A program made the translations under genes and the position numbers. 64,000 bases of DNA from JBOGCH01 sp051656645 (lineage in GTDB: Bacteria > Bacteroidota > Bacteroidia > Bacteroidales > Marinifilaceae), in assembly GCA_051656645.1 (NCBI GenBank), contig JBOGCH010000026.1, forward strand, positions 1 through 64,000. Direction: 5' to 3'. Under the pieces are notes generated by a model. The model did not search any database and was not told the DNA's origin. It worked only from the letters and a program-made list of their open reading frames with translations. Shown in pieces: positions 35,220 to 44,690 of this stretch. The stretch's first letter is position 1; the number at the start of each line of letters is the position of its first letter.

Positions 35220-35966
35220 CTATTGAGGCAAACTCATTGCCACATCATATTCAATGTATTCACTATCCGGAGCAATAATATAACCACATTTTTGCACCGG
35301 TTTTGAAAGTAAATCAGACACCTTTTCCATGGAAGGCTGAATTGACATATTATTTACTACCGGATTGGATACGTACTCCTCCATCGGATCATAAAACGTT
35401 ATTACCAACGCAACGGCTACACCTAATAATATAACTGTCATAAAGGCAAATCTAAACATACGTTGCAATACGCCGTACTTCCCGGTTCGCACAGTAGCAT
35501 TCTCTGTTACCTTTGCCTGTCCGGATGTTACACTTTGCGGCTCAACTGTTTTAACACGCTTAGCCTGCAACTGTTCCATACCAATTGATTCACTGCTAAA
35601 GTTTCTGCGTTCCGGTTGGAATACTATATTAAACTTCCTGTCTGTAGTAAATTCTCCTAACTGACCAAAACGGATACGCTGACGCTGATTTAAACGAATT
35701 TTGATTTCTTCTACAAAAAGCGATACTTTGATCTGTGCCTTTTTATAGTCGCAACCTTCCTTCGTAGCAATCCAGTCAATTAACAAACCATCATTATGTT
35801 TAATGTTACTATTAAACACAACATATTTGGCGGGAGGTGAAATTATCCCCGTCTTTTCATCAAATGAAGCACTTGAATGATTGCATACAAAAGCCCCAAA
35901 ATCAGGAACTATGACACAGTCATACAAATAAAGCAAATCCGATATGTAGTCAATTACCTTATACAT
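35220..35966 (-). CDS. HU-CCDC81 domain membrane protein
   Basis: The 248-residue protein opens with the HU-CCDC81-type domain (YISDLLYLYDCVIVPDFGAFVCN, then NDGLLIDWIATKEGCDYKKA and RIRFGQLGEFTTDRK). A linker and one transmembrane helix (about 173-193) follow, then a periplasmic tail of about 55 residues. Bacteroidota homologues often end in an SPOR domain that binds peptidoglycan; here that domain is not evident and the tail is short. A role in cell-envelope or division organisation is inferred from the family. TATATTTG at 35978-35971 on its strand lies only 5 bp before the ATG, so the mRNA may be almost leaderless. Confidence 0.82.
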   Translation of the reverse strand: MYKVIDYISDLLYLYDCVIVPDFGAFVCNHSSASFDEKTGIISPPAKYVVFNSNIKHNDGLLIDWIATKEGCDYKKAQIKVSLFVEEIKIRLNQRQRIRFGQLGEFTTDRKFNIVFQPERRNFSSESIGMEQLQAKRVKTVEPQSVTSGQAKVTENATVRTGKYGVLQRMFRFAFMTVILLGVAVALVITFYDPMEEYVSNPVVNNMSIQPSMEKVSDLLSKPVQKCGYIIAPDSEYIEYDVAMSLPQ

Positions 35967-36055
35967 ACTACAAATATATTAAAATTTTTCATCAAAATCC
36001 AAATTTTCCTTAGCTATAAAGATCTTGCTTCACCTACTTTTACGCACATGACACC

Positions 36056-36160
36056 TGAATTGTTGTTACAAATGGAGTGTTAAATCCGCATAAATCTGTA
36101 ACCTCTATATAAATGTATTATTTTAAATGGTGTACCATAAAACACTCTCCATTGCAACAA
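36056..36160. repeat. Imperfect long-range inverted repeat
   Basis: TTGTTACAAATGGAGTGTT near 36061-36080 is approximately inverted as AACACTCTCCATTGCAACAA near 36141-36160, with a one-base offset. Part of the 757-bp gene-free stretch 35967-36723. Confidence 0.35.
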
Positions 36161-36313
36161 ACCGCACACCACAACTGATTAACACTTTTCTCTCTACAGC
36201 TTTCCTCCACATTCTTCGTCATACATTGCCTCACAAAACCCCTATTATCACATCTGTTTTAAAGTTATTCAACCTCCCAATCTCTCAAATCCCGGCAACA
36301 CCCTCTCCTCACT

Positions 36314-36374
36314 ATCTATACCCCATCTATATCCTATCTATATCCCATCTATATCGCTTAGGGGATATAGATAG
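36314..36374. repeat. 11-bp tandem units plus inverted copy (locus C)
   Basis: ATCTAT starts at 36314, 36325, 36336 and 36347, exactly 11 bp apart (unit ATCTATATCCC with small changes). After CGCTTA an inverted copy GGGATATAGATAG follows at 36362-36374, allowing a hairpin with the nearest unit. The tract sits in the gene-free stretch 35967-36723. Nothing else is recognisable there apart from a poorly supported open frame of 116 codons that contains the repeats. Confidence 0.8.
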
Positions 36375-36723
36375 AGTATTTGCACAACAACTTTGCCATA
36401 AATTTTATGTAGACGGGATTACTCCTACTTTAATTATAAATACAAAATGGACCGTGATTTATTCAGTTGTATTATAACAAAAATTGAGCATTTACTATGT
36501 GATATCACTCCTCAAAATGCATTTCATTGGATAACTCATATACACTGCAGCGTGTAGTTGCCACTATAATTAACTTACCCTCAAGTAATTCATCTATGAT
36601 AAATTTTATCTATTTATGTATAGATTTTTAAAATTTATTTATACATTGCCAAATGTGTGCGAAAGGATATTGTTGTGCGCAAAATGAAATATAAAATTTA
36701 AAATATACATAATTAAGATATCT

Positions 36724-37596
36724 ATGAAAGGATTGAAAATTGTGGTACTTGCTAAACAGGTACCGGACACAAGGAATGTGGGAAAGGACGCGATGAAAGC
36801 GGACGGAACCGTAAATCGAGCGGCTTTGCCTGCTATCTTTAACCCTGAGGACTTAAATGCACTAGAACAAGCTTTACGCATTAAAGACAAAATTGAGGGT
36901 ACAACCGTACATATTTTAACCATGGGACCAGGGCGCGCGGCCGAAATTATTCGCGAGTCAATGTATCGTGGAGCCGATGGAGGTTATTTACTTTCAGACC
37001 GTGCATTTGCCGGTTCGGATACATTAGCAACAAGTTACGCACTATCTCGTGCATTAAAAAATATTGAGGTAGATATGATTATTTGCGGACGTCAAGCTAT
37101 TGATGGTGATACTGCTCAAGTAGGTCCACAGGTAGCTGAGAAACTTGGTTTCCCACAAGTAACATACGCTGAAGAGATTATTAAATGCGATGAGAAAGAG
37201 GTTACCGTGAAACGTCGTTTAGAACGTGGTATCGAGGTGGTAAGTTGCCCAATGCCATGCGTTGTTACCGTTAACGGGTCGGCAGCACCATGTCGTCCAA
37301 GAAATGCTAAGAGATTATTGAAATACAAATACGCTAAAGCACCACAAGAAATGCAAGATGCTGACGAGGATTATTTATCGTTGGTAAATGAGCGTCCTTA
37401 TCTTCGTATCAACGAGTGGAGCGTAAACGATATAGAATGTAGTGCGGAAGAACTTGGGCTTGTTGGTTCGCCAACAAAAGTAAAACACATTGAGAGTGTG
37501 GTTTTCCAAGCTAAAGAGTCCAAAGTAATTGAGCCGGTAGATGGAGCTATTGACGAAATGATGAAAGAGTTAATAGTGAACCATACAATCGGGTAG
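36724..37596 (+). CDS. etfB: Electron transfer flavoprotein, beta subunit
   Basis: The 290-residue protein starts LKIVVLAKQVPDT and has the AMP/FAD-linked CGRQAIDGDTAQVGP signature (about 121-135). It forms a heterodimer with EtfA, encoded 32 bp downstream, and shuttles electrons for the acyl-CoA dehydrogenase encoded next. At 290 residues it is longer than the common 250-260-residue EtfB and similar to the anaerobe type found with bifurcating systems; bifurcation itself cannot be concluded. Confidence 0.94.
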   Translation: MKGLKIVVLAKQVPDTRNVGKDAMKADGTVNRAALPAIFNPEDLNALEQALRIKDKIEGTTVHILTMGPGRAAEIIRESMYRGADGGYLLSDRAFAGSDTLATSYALSRALKNIEVDMIICGRQAIDGDTAQVGPQVAEKLGFPQVTYAEEIIKCDEKEVTVKRRLERGIEVVSCPMPCVVTVNGSAAPCRPRNAKRLLKYKYAKAPQEMQDADEDYLSLVNERPYLRINEWSVNDIECSAEELGLVGSPTKVKHIESVVFQAKESKVIEPVDGAIDEMMKELIVNHTIG

Positions 37597-37628
37597 TTGT
37601 ATTACTAATTTTTTTTAATCAGAACAGA

Positions 37629-38648
37629 ATGAACAGCGTATTTGTATATTGCGAAATAGAAGAGGGTGTTGTTGCTGACGTAAGTTTAGAGCTACTTACC
37701 AAAGGACGTACTCTAGCAACAGAATTAGGCGTTAAGTTAGAAGCTATTGTTTTAGGCGCTAAACTTGACGGTGTAGAAAAACAGATTTTCCCTTATGGTG
37801 TAGATACATTATGGATTGCAGACGATGCTCGTTTAGCACCATATACAACCCTACCACATACAGAGGTATTAGTTAACCTATTTAAAGAGGAAAAACCACA
37901 AATTGCATTGATGGGAGCAACATCCATTGGTCGTGATTTAGGACCTCGTGTATCATCGGCACTACATAGCGGATTGACAGCTGACTGTACGTCACTTGAA
38001 ATTGGCCAGTACGAGGATAAAAAGAACAATAAAGTATATGAAAACTTACTTTACCAAATACGTCCAGCATTTGGAGGTAACATTGTAGCTACCATTGTAA
38101 ATCCTGATTGTCGCCCACAAATGGCAACAGTACGCGAGGGTGTGATGCGTAAAGAAATAAACAATCCTAACCACGTTGGCGAGGTTAAGAAGCTAGACGT
38201 TGATAAATATATTGATCCATCGGCATTCGTTGTGAAAGTGATTGAGCGCCACATGGAGAAATCGAAAATCAACATTAAAGGAGCTCCAATCGTTGTTGCC
38301 GGAGGTTACGGTGTAGGTAGCAAAGAGAACTTTGAACTATTGCATGAACTGGCACAAGTACTTGGCGGAGAGGTTGGCGCATCGCGTGCAGCTGTGGATG
38401 CTGGCTACTGCGAACATGAACGTCAAATTGGACAAACCGGAACCACTGTACGCCCTAAATTATATATCGCATGCGGTATCTCAGGACAAATTCAGCATAC
38501 AGCCGGGATGGAAGAATCGGCAATGGTAATTGCGATTAATACCGACATTAACGCGCCAATGAACAAATTCGCCGATTATGTAATTACAGGCGACTTAAAT
38601 GTAGTAATTCCGAAAATGATTAAATACTACAAGAAAAACAGTAAATAA
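37629..38648 (+). CDS. etfA: Electron transfer flavoprotein, alpha subunit
   Basis: The 339-residue protein has the FAD-binding C-domain: GGYGVGSKENFELL, VGASRAAVDAGY, QIGQTGTTVRPKLYIACGISGQIQH and INTDINAPMNKFADY. It partners EtfB and accepts or donates electrons from acyl-CoA dehydrogenase. No N-terminal ferredoxin domain is present. It lies between etfB and the dehydrogenase gene (20-bp gap). Confidence 0.95.
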   Translation: MNSVFVYCEIEEGVVADVSLELLTKGRTLATELGVKLEAIVLGAKLDGVEKQIFPYGVDTLWIADDARLAPYTTLPHTEVLVNLFKEEKPQIALMGATSIGRDLGPRVSSALHSGLTADCTSLEIGQYEDKKNNKVYENLLYQIRPAFGGNIVATIVNPDCRPQMATVREGVMRKEINNPNHVGEVKKLDVDKYIDPSAFVVKVIERHMEKSKINIKGAPIVVAGGYGVGSKENFELLHELAQVLGGEVGASRAAVDAGYCEHERQIGQTGTTVRPKLYIACGISGQIQHTAGMEESAMVIAINTDINAPMNKFADYVITGDLNVVIPKMIKYYKKNSK

Positions 38649-38668
38649 TCGGTAAACACAGAACGACA

Positions 38669-40375
38669 ATGGGAAACTTTTATACAGATAATAATGATAT
38701 TAAATTCCATTTGGGTCACCCATTAATGGAAAAAATTGTAGCACTAAAAGAGCACAACTACTCTGAGTGCCAAGAATTCGAAGATGCACCTCGCGATTAT
38801 GAGGATGCTTTTGACAGCTACGATAAAGTATTGGAAATTGTAGGTGAAATTTGCGCGGACGTTATTGCCGAAAATGCAGCTGATGTGGACTGCGAAGGAC
38901 CACACGTGATTGACGGACATGTTCAATACGCAAAAGGAACCGAAGAAAATATTAAACAAATTACACAAGCCGGATTAAGCGGTATTTCACTTCCTCGCAA
39001 GTACAATGGGTTAAACTTCCCTATTGTTCCTTACATCATGGCTGCTGAAATAGTGGCTCGCGCAGATGCTGGTTTCTGTAACATTTGGGGACTACAGGAC
39101 TGTGCGGAAACTATCCATGAGTTTGCGAACGAAGAACAAAAAATGCGTTACTTGACTCGTGTGTGCGCCGGAGAAACTTGCGCAATGGACTTAACTGAAC
39201 CGGATGCCGGATCGGATTTACAGTCTGTACAATTAAAAGCGCGCTACAACGAAGAGGATGGCAAATGGTATTTGAACGGTGTAAAACGTTTCATCACCAA
39301 TGGAGATGGTCATATCTCTCTAGTGCTTGCACGCTCTGAAGCAGGAACAAACGACGGACGCGGATTGTCTATGTTTATTTATGACCGTGCAGACAATGCA
39401 GTAACAGTGCGTCGTATTGAGAATAAATTGGGTATTAAAGGATCGCCTACTTGCGAACTTGTATTTACCAATGCTCCTGCCGAACTTGTTGGTGAGCGTA
39501 AAATGGGATTGATTAAATACGTAATGGCATTAATGAACGGTGCACGTTTAGGTATTGGAGCACAATCGGTAGGTATTGCAGAGGCTGCATACCGCGAAGG
39601 TTTAAAATATGCCAATGAGCGTAAACAGTTTGGTAAGGCTATTATTGAATTCCCTGCTGTGTACGAAATGTTAGCTAACATGGAAGCAAAACTACATGGT
39701 ATCCGCTCTGTTCTTTATGAAACAGCTCGTTTTGTAGATATGTACAAAAGCTATTACCATATCTCAGCTGAACGTACTCTTGACAAAGAAGAGCGTAATG
39801 AGATGAAGTATTTCCAAAAGCTTGCTGATATCTATACTCCGCTACAAAAATTATTTGCAAGTGAGTTTGTTAATGAAATTACATATGACTCATTACAAAT
39901 TCATGGTGGATCAGGGTATATGAAGGATTATCCTATTGAGCGTTTAGCACGTGACGCACGTATTACAAATATCTACGAAGGAACATCGCAACTACAAGTT
40001 GTTGCTGCAATTCGTGGTGTAACTACAGGTGCCTATTTAAAACACATTCGCGAAGTGTATGAAACAGCTGAGGTTGCACCTGAGTACAATGGATTACGTG
40101 CACGCTTAAAAGCTATGGCCGATAAGCTAGAGGAAGCTACTGCAATTGTTAATGCAGCAAACAATCCGGAATATGTTGACTTCCATGCACGTCGTTTGGT
40201 TGAATTGGCAGGATATACTATTATCAGTCACCTATTAATTCTTGACTCACAACGCGAGGCTAAGTTCGAAAAATCGGCTCGTCTATTTGTCAACTACGCT
40301 GAGGCGAAAGTTGCCGCTCATTATGAGTTTATTAAAGGTTTTGATTTTGAAGAGATGGGATATTACAAAAAGTAA
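38669..40375 (+). CDS. Acyl-CoA dehydrogenase
   Basis: The 568-residue FAD enzyme has MDLTEPDAGSDL, KRFITNGD and the C-terminal region GGSGYMKDYPIERLARDARITNIYEGTSQLQ, with the typical catalytic Glu in YEGTSQ. About 100 residues follow the ACAD core, as in AidB/DUF-extended members of Bacteroidota. Operon with etfBA means electrons pass directly to ETF. Short-chain substrate (for example butyryl-CoA) is plausible but inferred. Confidence 0.93.
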   Translation: MGNFYTDNNDIKFHLGHPLMEKIVALKEHNYSECQEFEDAPRDYEDAFDSYDKVLEIVGEICADVIAENAADVDCEGPHVIDGHVQYAKGTEENIKQITQAGLSGISLPRKYNGLNFPIVPYIMAAEIVARADAGFCNIWGLQDCAETIHEFANEEQKMRYLTRVCAGETCAMDLTEPDAGSDLQSVQLKARYNEEDGKWYLNGVKRFITNGDGHISLVLARSEAGTNDGRGLSMFIYDRADNAVTVRRIENKLGIKGSPTCELVFTNAPAELVGERKMGLIKYVMALMNGARLGIGAQSVGIAEAAYREGLKYANERKQFGKAIIEFPAVYEMLANMEAKLHGIRSVLYETARFVDMYKSYYHISAERTLDKEERNEMKYFQKLADIYTPLQKLFASEFVNEITYDSLQIHGGSGYMKDYPIERLARDARITNIYEGTSQLQVVAAIRGVTTGAYLKHIREVYETAEVAPEYNGLRARLKAMADKLEEATAIVNAANNPEYVDFHARRLVELAGYTIISHLLILDSQREAKFEKSARLFVNYAEAKVAAHYEFIKGFDFEEMGYYKK

Positions 40376-40400
40376 TTAACCACAATCAATATGTAGAAAT

Positions 40401-40424
40401 GAGGGATGTCAAATGGCATTCCTC
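40401..40424 (+). terminator. Terminator of etfBA-acd
   Basis: A 10-bp stem with two G-T pairs (40401-40410 with 40415-40424), loop AAAT, followed by seven T. Confidence 0.85.
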
Positions 40425-40494
40425 TTTTTTTATGGATATGTATAACTTTTAAACAATGTATAAACGTATATAATATTATTAATTAAATACGTTT

Positions 40495-41424
40495 ATGCGT
40501 CTAATATTACTAATTGCTATTACCATTAGTTTTTTACGCTGTTCAATTGAAGAAACTATTGAACGTAAGGACGTGTGTCAATTTTACATTTACACTCCCA
40601 CTATTGACGTAGTAACAAAGAACTCATCATCTGTCCTAGAACAGGCCACCTTTACTTGCTGTATTTACAACGGCGAGTATCAACTAAATCAAGATTATTA
40701 TATTGGAAATGACAAAATAACACCATGTACGACCGACAAATCTGGTAATTTGATTGTGTTAGAGGAAAAGAACATTTACATATCAAGAGGTGAATATTCT
40801 GCACTCGCCTTCTCTCCCGCATTTAATATTAATACAGAAGGGAGGATTGCTCTTGAAATGGGATATGACTTTATGGTTAGTCCGCCGGATAGTATTTCTA
40901 TCACAGGTGCAGGGACTAGCTATGTATGGACTCCCCCCGCATTACAGCGAAAATGTTCGCGGCTAGATGTCGTGATTCATGATTTTACTGCAAACCAAAA
41001 AAGCGTGATGGCTATAAGTTTATCCGGAATGGCAAAAGAGGCCATTTACGACATTATGACAAACACTTACACATACGGCACCACAAAAGGCATTATTGAA
41101 TATAACGCACCACCCATAAACCAGACAATCCCGCACTGTATATTGCCAGAGGATAGTAAAAACTGGATACTGCAACTGCATCTACTTGGTAATGGGGAAA
41201 GCAGACTACTAGAACGGGAGATTACAATGCCACACATTGAGATAGGAAAAATATATACATTGACTGTAAACATAAAACCCGATAGAGAATTTCTAACCAT
41301 TGATCTTGAATTACATGCCAAAACATGGGATAATTACGAATGGGAAGACAACTGTGGTACATCGGGGACATTGTTATGGACGGAGAAATGGCAAGTTTAT
41401 GAGTGGAGTGAAGTTATTAAGTAA
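40495..41424 (+). CDS. Fimbrillin-clan lipoprotein (BF2992-like)
   Basis: The 309-residue precursor has a hydrophobic N-terminus with a possible lipidation Cys 16 (weak lipobox L-R-C). The body is beta-rich and resembles the fimbrillin-A clan of Bacteroidota (FimB/Mfa2 or BF2992 type): IALEMGYDFMVSPPDSISITG and a terminal LTVNIKPD strand. It is first of three co-directional genes (20- and 44-bp gaps) encoding fimbria-related lipoproteins. Role as anchor or tip component is inferred. Confidence 0.65.
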   Translation: MRLILLIAITISFLRCSIEETIERKDVCQFYIYTPTIDVVTKNSSSVLEQATFTCCIYNGEYQLNQDYYIGNDKITPCTTDKSGNLIVLEEKNIYISRGEYSALAFSPAFNINTEGRIALEMGYDFMVSPPDSISITGAGTSYVWTPPALQRKCSRLDVVIHDFTANQKSVMAISLSGMAKEAIYDIMTNTYTYGTTKGIIEYNAPPINQTIPHCILPEDSKNWILQLHLLGNGESRLLEREITMPHIEIGKIYTLTVNIKPDREFLTIDLELHAKTWDNYEWEDNCGTSGTLLWTEKWQVYEWSEVIK

Positions 41425-41444
41425 ACAAAACAACGTGAATTGGC

Positions 41445-42434
41445 ATGAAAACAAATACCTTTCTATTATTTCTAATTCTGATATGGGCTTGCTCCTCGCA
41501 TGATGATTATATCCAAGAGAGCGGCGTTACATTTAAACTCGCTGTGCCCACACCACTGAGCGGTACTGGCGCAGAAACGAATGAGAATGCAATTGAATCT
41601 CTGCTTGTTGTACAATTTACGGCACAAGGGGAATACATTCGGAAAGATGTTATTAATGACATAAATCAAGGAAATATTAAACAAATTCGCATAGACAGCA
41701 TAACAAAGAATGAATCCATTATTATTTACTTCATTGCCAATATTCCCGAAGTAAATCAAAATATTGATAAACAAACCACACTCTCTTGCTTGGAGGGTTT
41801 ATCCTTAACATGGACGGATAACTTTATGAACGGCATGCCTATGGTTGCATACTTTGAAGGTAAAGTAACAGATGGCACGCCATTGCCAGAGGTGATACTT
41901 AAACGCCTGGTGAGTAAAATAGACTTTAGTGTTACGAATGAAATACCGCACTTGCTTGAATTGATCTCCATGAGAATAGAGCAAATACCTCCTCTATTCC
42001 ATTTGGGGCTGCATAATTTAGCACCATTTCCACATTACAATGAAGCGGATGGACAATGTAAAATAATTGACATCCGAAATGGTATTCAGTGGACTGGATA
42101 TTTGCCTGAAAATAGAAGAGGAAAAGGTTCGGCAACTGAGTCATATTGCAAGACTATACTAACAGCTCCTATCAATGAGGGCAATCGATGCACCCGTATC
42201 ATTGTTTCAGGAAACTATACACCTACTGCTGGTGATATAACCATCCCAATAGATTTTACTTTTTTCCCCGGAGCCAATGCTACAGATGACTATAACTTAA
42301 ATATAAACTCTCTATACAAGATGCGGATAAACATTAAAGGAGTGGATAATTGGGATTGTAGAATAAGTTATATCAATGGAAGTACGACACTCGTTAGCGA
42401 GCAGGATACCGTTAAACAGGACATTCCATTTTAA
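41445..42434 (+). CDS. Fimbrillin-clan lipoprotein (DUF4906-like N-terminal type)
   Basis: The 329-residue precursor has a good lipobox (LIWAC, Cys 16). AIESLLVVQFTAQGEYIRKDVI followed by IIIYFIANIPE and ILKRLVSKIDFSV is the pattern of the N-terminal fimbrillin domain seen in FimC-E/Mfa3-5-like tip proteins. The C-terminal strand YKMRINIKGVDNWDCRISY resembles the exchangeable strand region. It is the middle gene of the fimbrial cluster. Confidence 0.65.
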   Translation: MKTNTFLLFLILIWACSSHDDYIQESGVTFKLAVPTPLSGTGAETNENAIESLLVVQFTAQGEYIRKDVINDINQGNIKQIRIDSITKNESIIIYFIANIPEVNQNIDKQTTLSCLEGLSLTWTDNFMNGMPMVAYFEGKVTDGTPLPEVILKRLVSKIDFSVTNEIPHLLELISMRIEQIPPLFHLGLHNLAPFPHYNEADGQCKIIDIRNGIQWTGYLPENRRGKGSATESYCKTILTAPINEGNRCTRIIVSGNYTPTAGDITIPIDFTFFPGANATDDYNLNINSLYKMRINIKGVDNWDCRISYINGSTTLVSEQDTVKQDIPF

Positions 42435-42478
42435 TTCGTAATATATAGACTATTTATAAATCAAGACGAAAGGACAAT

Positions 42479-44422
42479 ATGAAGCACATCTACCTATATC
42501 TGCTACTTAGTTCATTTCTTTGCGGATGCCAAAGTTCCATCTCCGGTTTGGAGCACCCCACACATCTTACTGAAGCACAAATTACAGCTGTGTTTAAACC
42601 TCAACAGGGAAATACAACGACACGGACCTACAACATGGACGATATTTTGCTAAATAATTGGGTATTTCAAATTGAAGGCGAAGCTGTTATACACAGTCAA
42701 CGTTTGCCAGATAAATTGAGAAGTGGAGTCAGTATGTACTTACCATTACAAGTAAGTAATAGTTGCGATATCTATGTTATTGGCAACATTGGAGAGGCAG
42801 AGGAGATCTTAGCTGCCATCAGCAATCGCGACCAACTAATTAATCTACGTAATGCAACGGCGACGACAAACGCTGTATTTGTAGCAACACTGCTTAATGT
42901 AAAAGTAACTGATAGTGGAGTCATAGAAAAAGCTGCAGAACGTGTTAGGGACATTATATTTTACCGCAATTATGCCGAGGTAGCAATAACAGTACACTGT
43001 AATAAAGCCAACACATTTATAAAGGACATTAGCCTAATCAATGTAGCAAAGGAAAGTTTTTATATTGGAACAGATGTTCTAGAAAAGCAAGCAATAATTG
43101 ATACATGCGTGCAACCTCACGCCTTTACAAACGGGCAATATATATGGCAAATGCCTCCTAACCGACAAGGAAATAACAATGCAATTACAGAAATAGAGAA
43201 TAGATATTCACTTACAGCACCTTCTGAACAATGTACGTTTATACGATTGGAAATTGGCGAAGAGAATAAAACTACGGCCTATGCATATGTCATATACTTG
43301 GGGAATGGTAATGTTACGAATTTTGATGTGGAAGCAAATTACAGATACAATTATGACATTATTATTGACAATACTGACGAAATAATACTGTCCGACAATA
43401 GGATTACACCCATTGACGGATTAATTGATTTAAACCGCAATAATCAATACGCTAACTGTTATGTATGCCGCCCGGGTTTAAGCTATTGTTTTAATGCTAC
43501 AATAAGAGGAAATGGCTCAAAAGATTACGGAATTACGGATTATTTCAACGGAAAAAATGATCCCATACTAACTTCTGAGATAGAACGTGTGGACATACTT
43601 TGGGAATCGGATCCCGATGGATCGCCAAACAGCTACGACATCATTGACGGACAGCCAATAATAAAAGACAATATCATCACCTTTAAAACGGGTAATATTG
43701 AAGGGAATGCTGTAATCACAATATCTGATAAAAGTAATATACTATGGTCATGGCACATATGGGTAACAAGACAAAATACAGAACGGGTAACACCGCATGG
43801 CTACATGACCATGAATATAGGTGCCACGCAAGACATATCGGGCAATTGCCATGCCGCCAAAGTAGGAATGCTTTACCAATGGGGAAGAAAGGATCCGTTC
43901 AGAGCCTTAAAGGATGACGGCACCCACAATAATGAAATTGGGGATGGAACCACACACATGGACGTTTTATACGAAGCCGGAACAAATAGTGACAGAGCAA
44001 ACATGACTAGGGCATTACGTTATCCAGGATCAATAATGGTTTCCGAGGCCTACGGTTGGTTCTCAACAAGCACACTATCATCCTACCTGTGGGGAGGCAA
44101 TGCAAACAACTATAATAAAACCGCATTTGATCCATGCCCCATTGGCTGGAAAGTACCCCAATCTACAACTCTCCTCACCTACTCCATTACCAACTCTGGA
44201 ATTTTATGTACAAACGATAACAATAACTATTTACCGCACTTTAATCCGATAAACTACACAAAACGCGGAGTTAAACCTGCATATATCCAATACATAGATA
44301 ATAGCTACCTATATTGGAGCATTTCATACACCACTAAGCAGATTTTTGCATTTCCCGACGAAACCAAAGAATTATTGCATCCCGGCACTGCCCGTGCAGT
44401 GCGCTGTATCCGAGACAATTAG
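42479..44422 (+). CDS. Large fimbrillin-clan lipoprotein with C-terminal FISUMP-like domain
   Basis: The 647-residue precursor has lipobox FLCGC (Cys 17), a fimbrillin-like N-terminal half with WVFQIEGEAV and CDIYVIGNIGEAE, and a C-terminal domain (about 470-645) with GMLYQWGRKDPF, AFDPCPIGWKVP and TARAVRCIRDN, typical of Fibrobacter-succinogenes-major-paralogue-like/DUF4906 C-domains that cap fimbriae. It is the probable tip adhesin of the cluster. No gene for a major shaft fimbrillin is seen nearby. Confidence 0.68.
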   Translation: MKHIYLYLLLSSFLCGCQSSISGLEHPTHLTEAQITAVFKPQQGNTTTRTYNMDDILLNNWVFQIEGEAVIHSQRLPDKLRSGVSMYLPLQVSNSCDIYVIGNIGEAEEILAAISNRDQLINLRNATATTNAVFVATLLNVKVTDSGVIEKAAERVRDIIFYRNYAEVAITVHCNKANTFIKDISLINVAKESFYIGTDVLEKQAIIDTCVQPHAFTNGQYIWQMPPNRQGNNNAITEIENRYSLTAPSEQCTFIRLEIGEENKTTAYAYVIYLGNGNVTNFDVEANYRYNYDIIIDNTDEIILSDNRITPIDGLIDLNRNNQYANCYVCRPGLSYCFNATIRGNGSKDYGITDYFNGKNDPILTSEIERVDILWESDPDGSPNSYDIIDGQPIIKDNIITFKTGNIEGNAVITISDKSNILWSWHIWVTRQNTERVTPHGYMTMNIGATQDISGNCHAAKVGMLYQWGRKDPFRALKDDGTHNNEIGDGTTHMDVLYEAGTNSDRANMTRALRYPGSIMVSEAYGWFSTSTLSSYLWGGNANNYNKTAFDPCPIGWKVPQSTTLLTYSITNSGILCTNDNNNYLPHFNPINYTKRGVKPAYIQYIDNSYLYWSISYTTKQIFAFPDETKELLHPGTARAVRCIRDN

Positions 44423-44475
44423 CAAACAACATTCAAAAACAGTGAAAAAATATATCATTTTTCTGCCCAAAATGC

Positions 44476-44505
44476 TTGCAGCGAGTAAAAAAAGCACTAT
44501 ATTTG
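44476..44505 (+). promoter_or_regulatory. Promoter of tRNA-Ser
   Basis: TTG at 44476-44478, a 19-bp spacer and TATATTTG at 44498-44505. It would start transcription about 5 nt before the tRNA. Confidence 0.65.
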
Positions 44506-44515
44506 CACACGCAAA

Positions 44516-44600
44516 GGAGAGATGGCAGAGTGGTCGAATGCGGCGGTCTTGAAAACCGTTGTACTGCAAGGTACCGGGGGTTCGAATCCCTCTCTCTCCG
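44516..44600 (+). tRNA. tRNA-Ser (anticodon UGA)
   Basis: The 85-nt class II tRNA has acceptor GGAGAGA/TCTCTCC (44516-44522 with 44593-44599), discriminator G at 44600, anticodon stem GCGGT/ACCGT with loop CTTGAAA (TGA at 44550-44552), a long variable arm (TGTACTGCAAGGTACC region) and T-loop TTCGAAT. CCA is not encoded. Its 3' end is repeated at 50690-50706, marking it as an integration site. Confidence 0.95.
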
Positions 44601-44605
44601 CTGAA
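44589..44605 (+). mobile_element. Left attachment site (attL) in the tRNA-Ser 3' end
   Basis: CCTCTCTCTCCGCTGAA is repeated exactly at 50690-50706. The two copies delimit a segment of about 6.1 kb with a recombinase remnant next to the tRNA, the usual layout of tRNA-targeted islands. Confidence 0.75.
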
Positions 44606-44621
44606 AATAAAAATGAACCCA

Positions 44622-44658
44622 AAAAACCCTTGTAAACTAATTGTTTACAAGGGTTTTT
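44622..44658 (+). terminator. Terminator after tRNA-Ser (island-borne)
   Basis: A 16-bp perfect stem (44622-44637 with 44643-44658) with a 5-nt loop and T-run inside and after the right arm. Confidence 0.85.
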
Positions 44659-44662
44659 CTTT

Positions 44663-44690
44663 GCTCCACCGAGAGAATCGAACCCTCGAA
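44663..44690 (-). other. tRNA 3'-end-like fragment
   Basis: Read on the minus strand the segment has GAGGG-TTCGATT-CTCTC, a complete T arm, followed by GGTGGAG as a 3' acceptor half and C as discriminator. No matching 5' part is present. It could be a leftover from an earlier integration at another tRNA or part of a recombination site. Confidence 0.4.

Noticed and set aside
36127..36477. Open frame of 116 codons on the plus strand
   Set aside because: It runs through the 11-bp repeat tract, has low-complexity Leu/Ile/His/Pro-rich content and no recognisable family or promoter; it looks like chance opening in repeat DNA.
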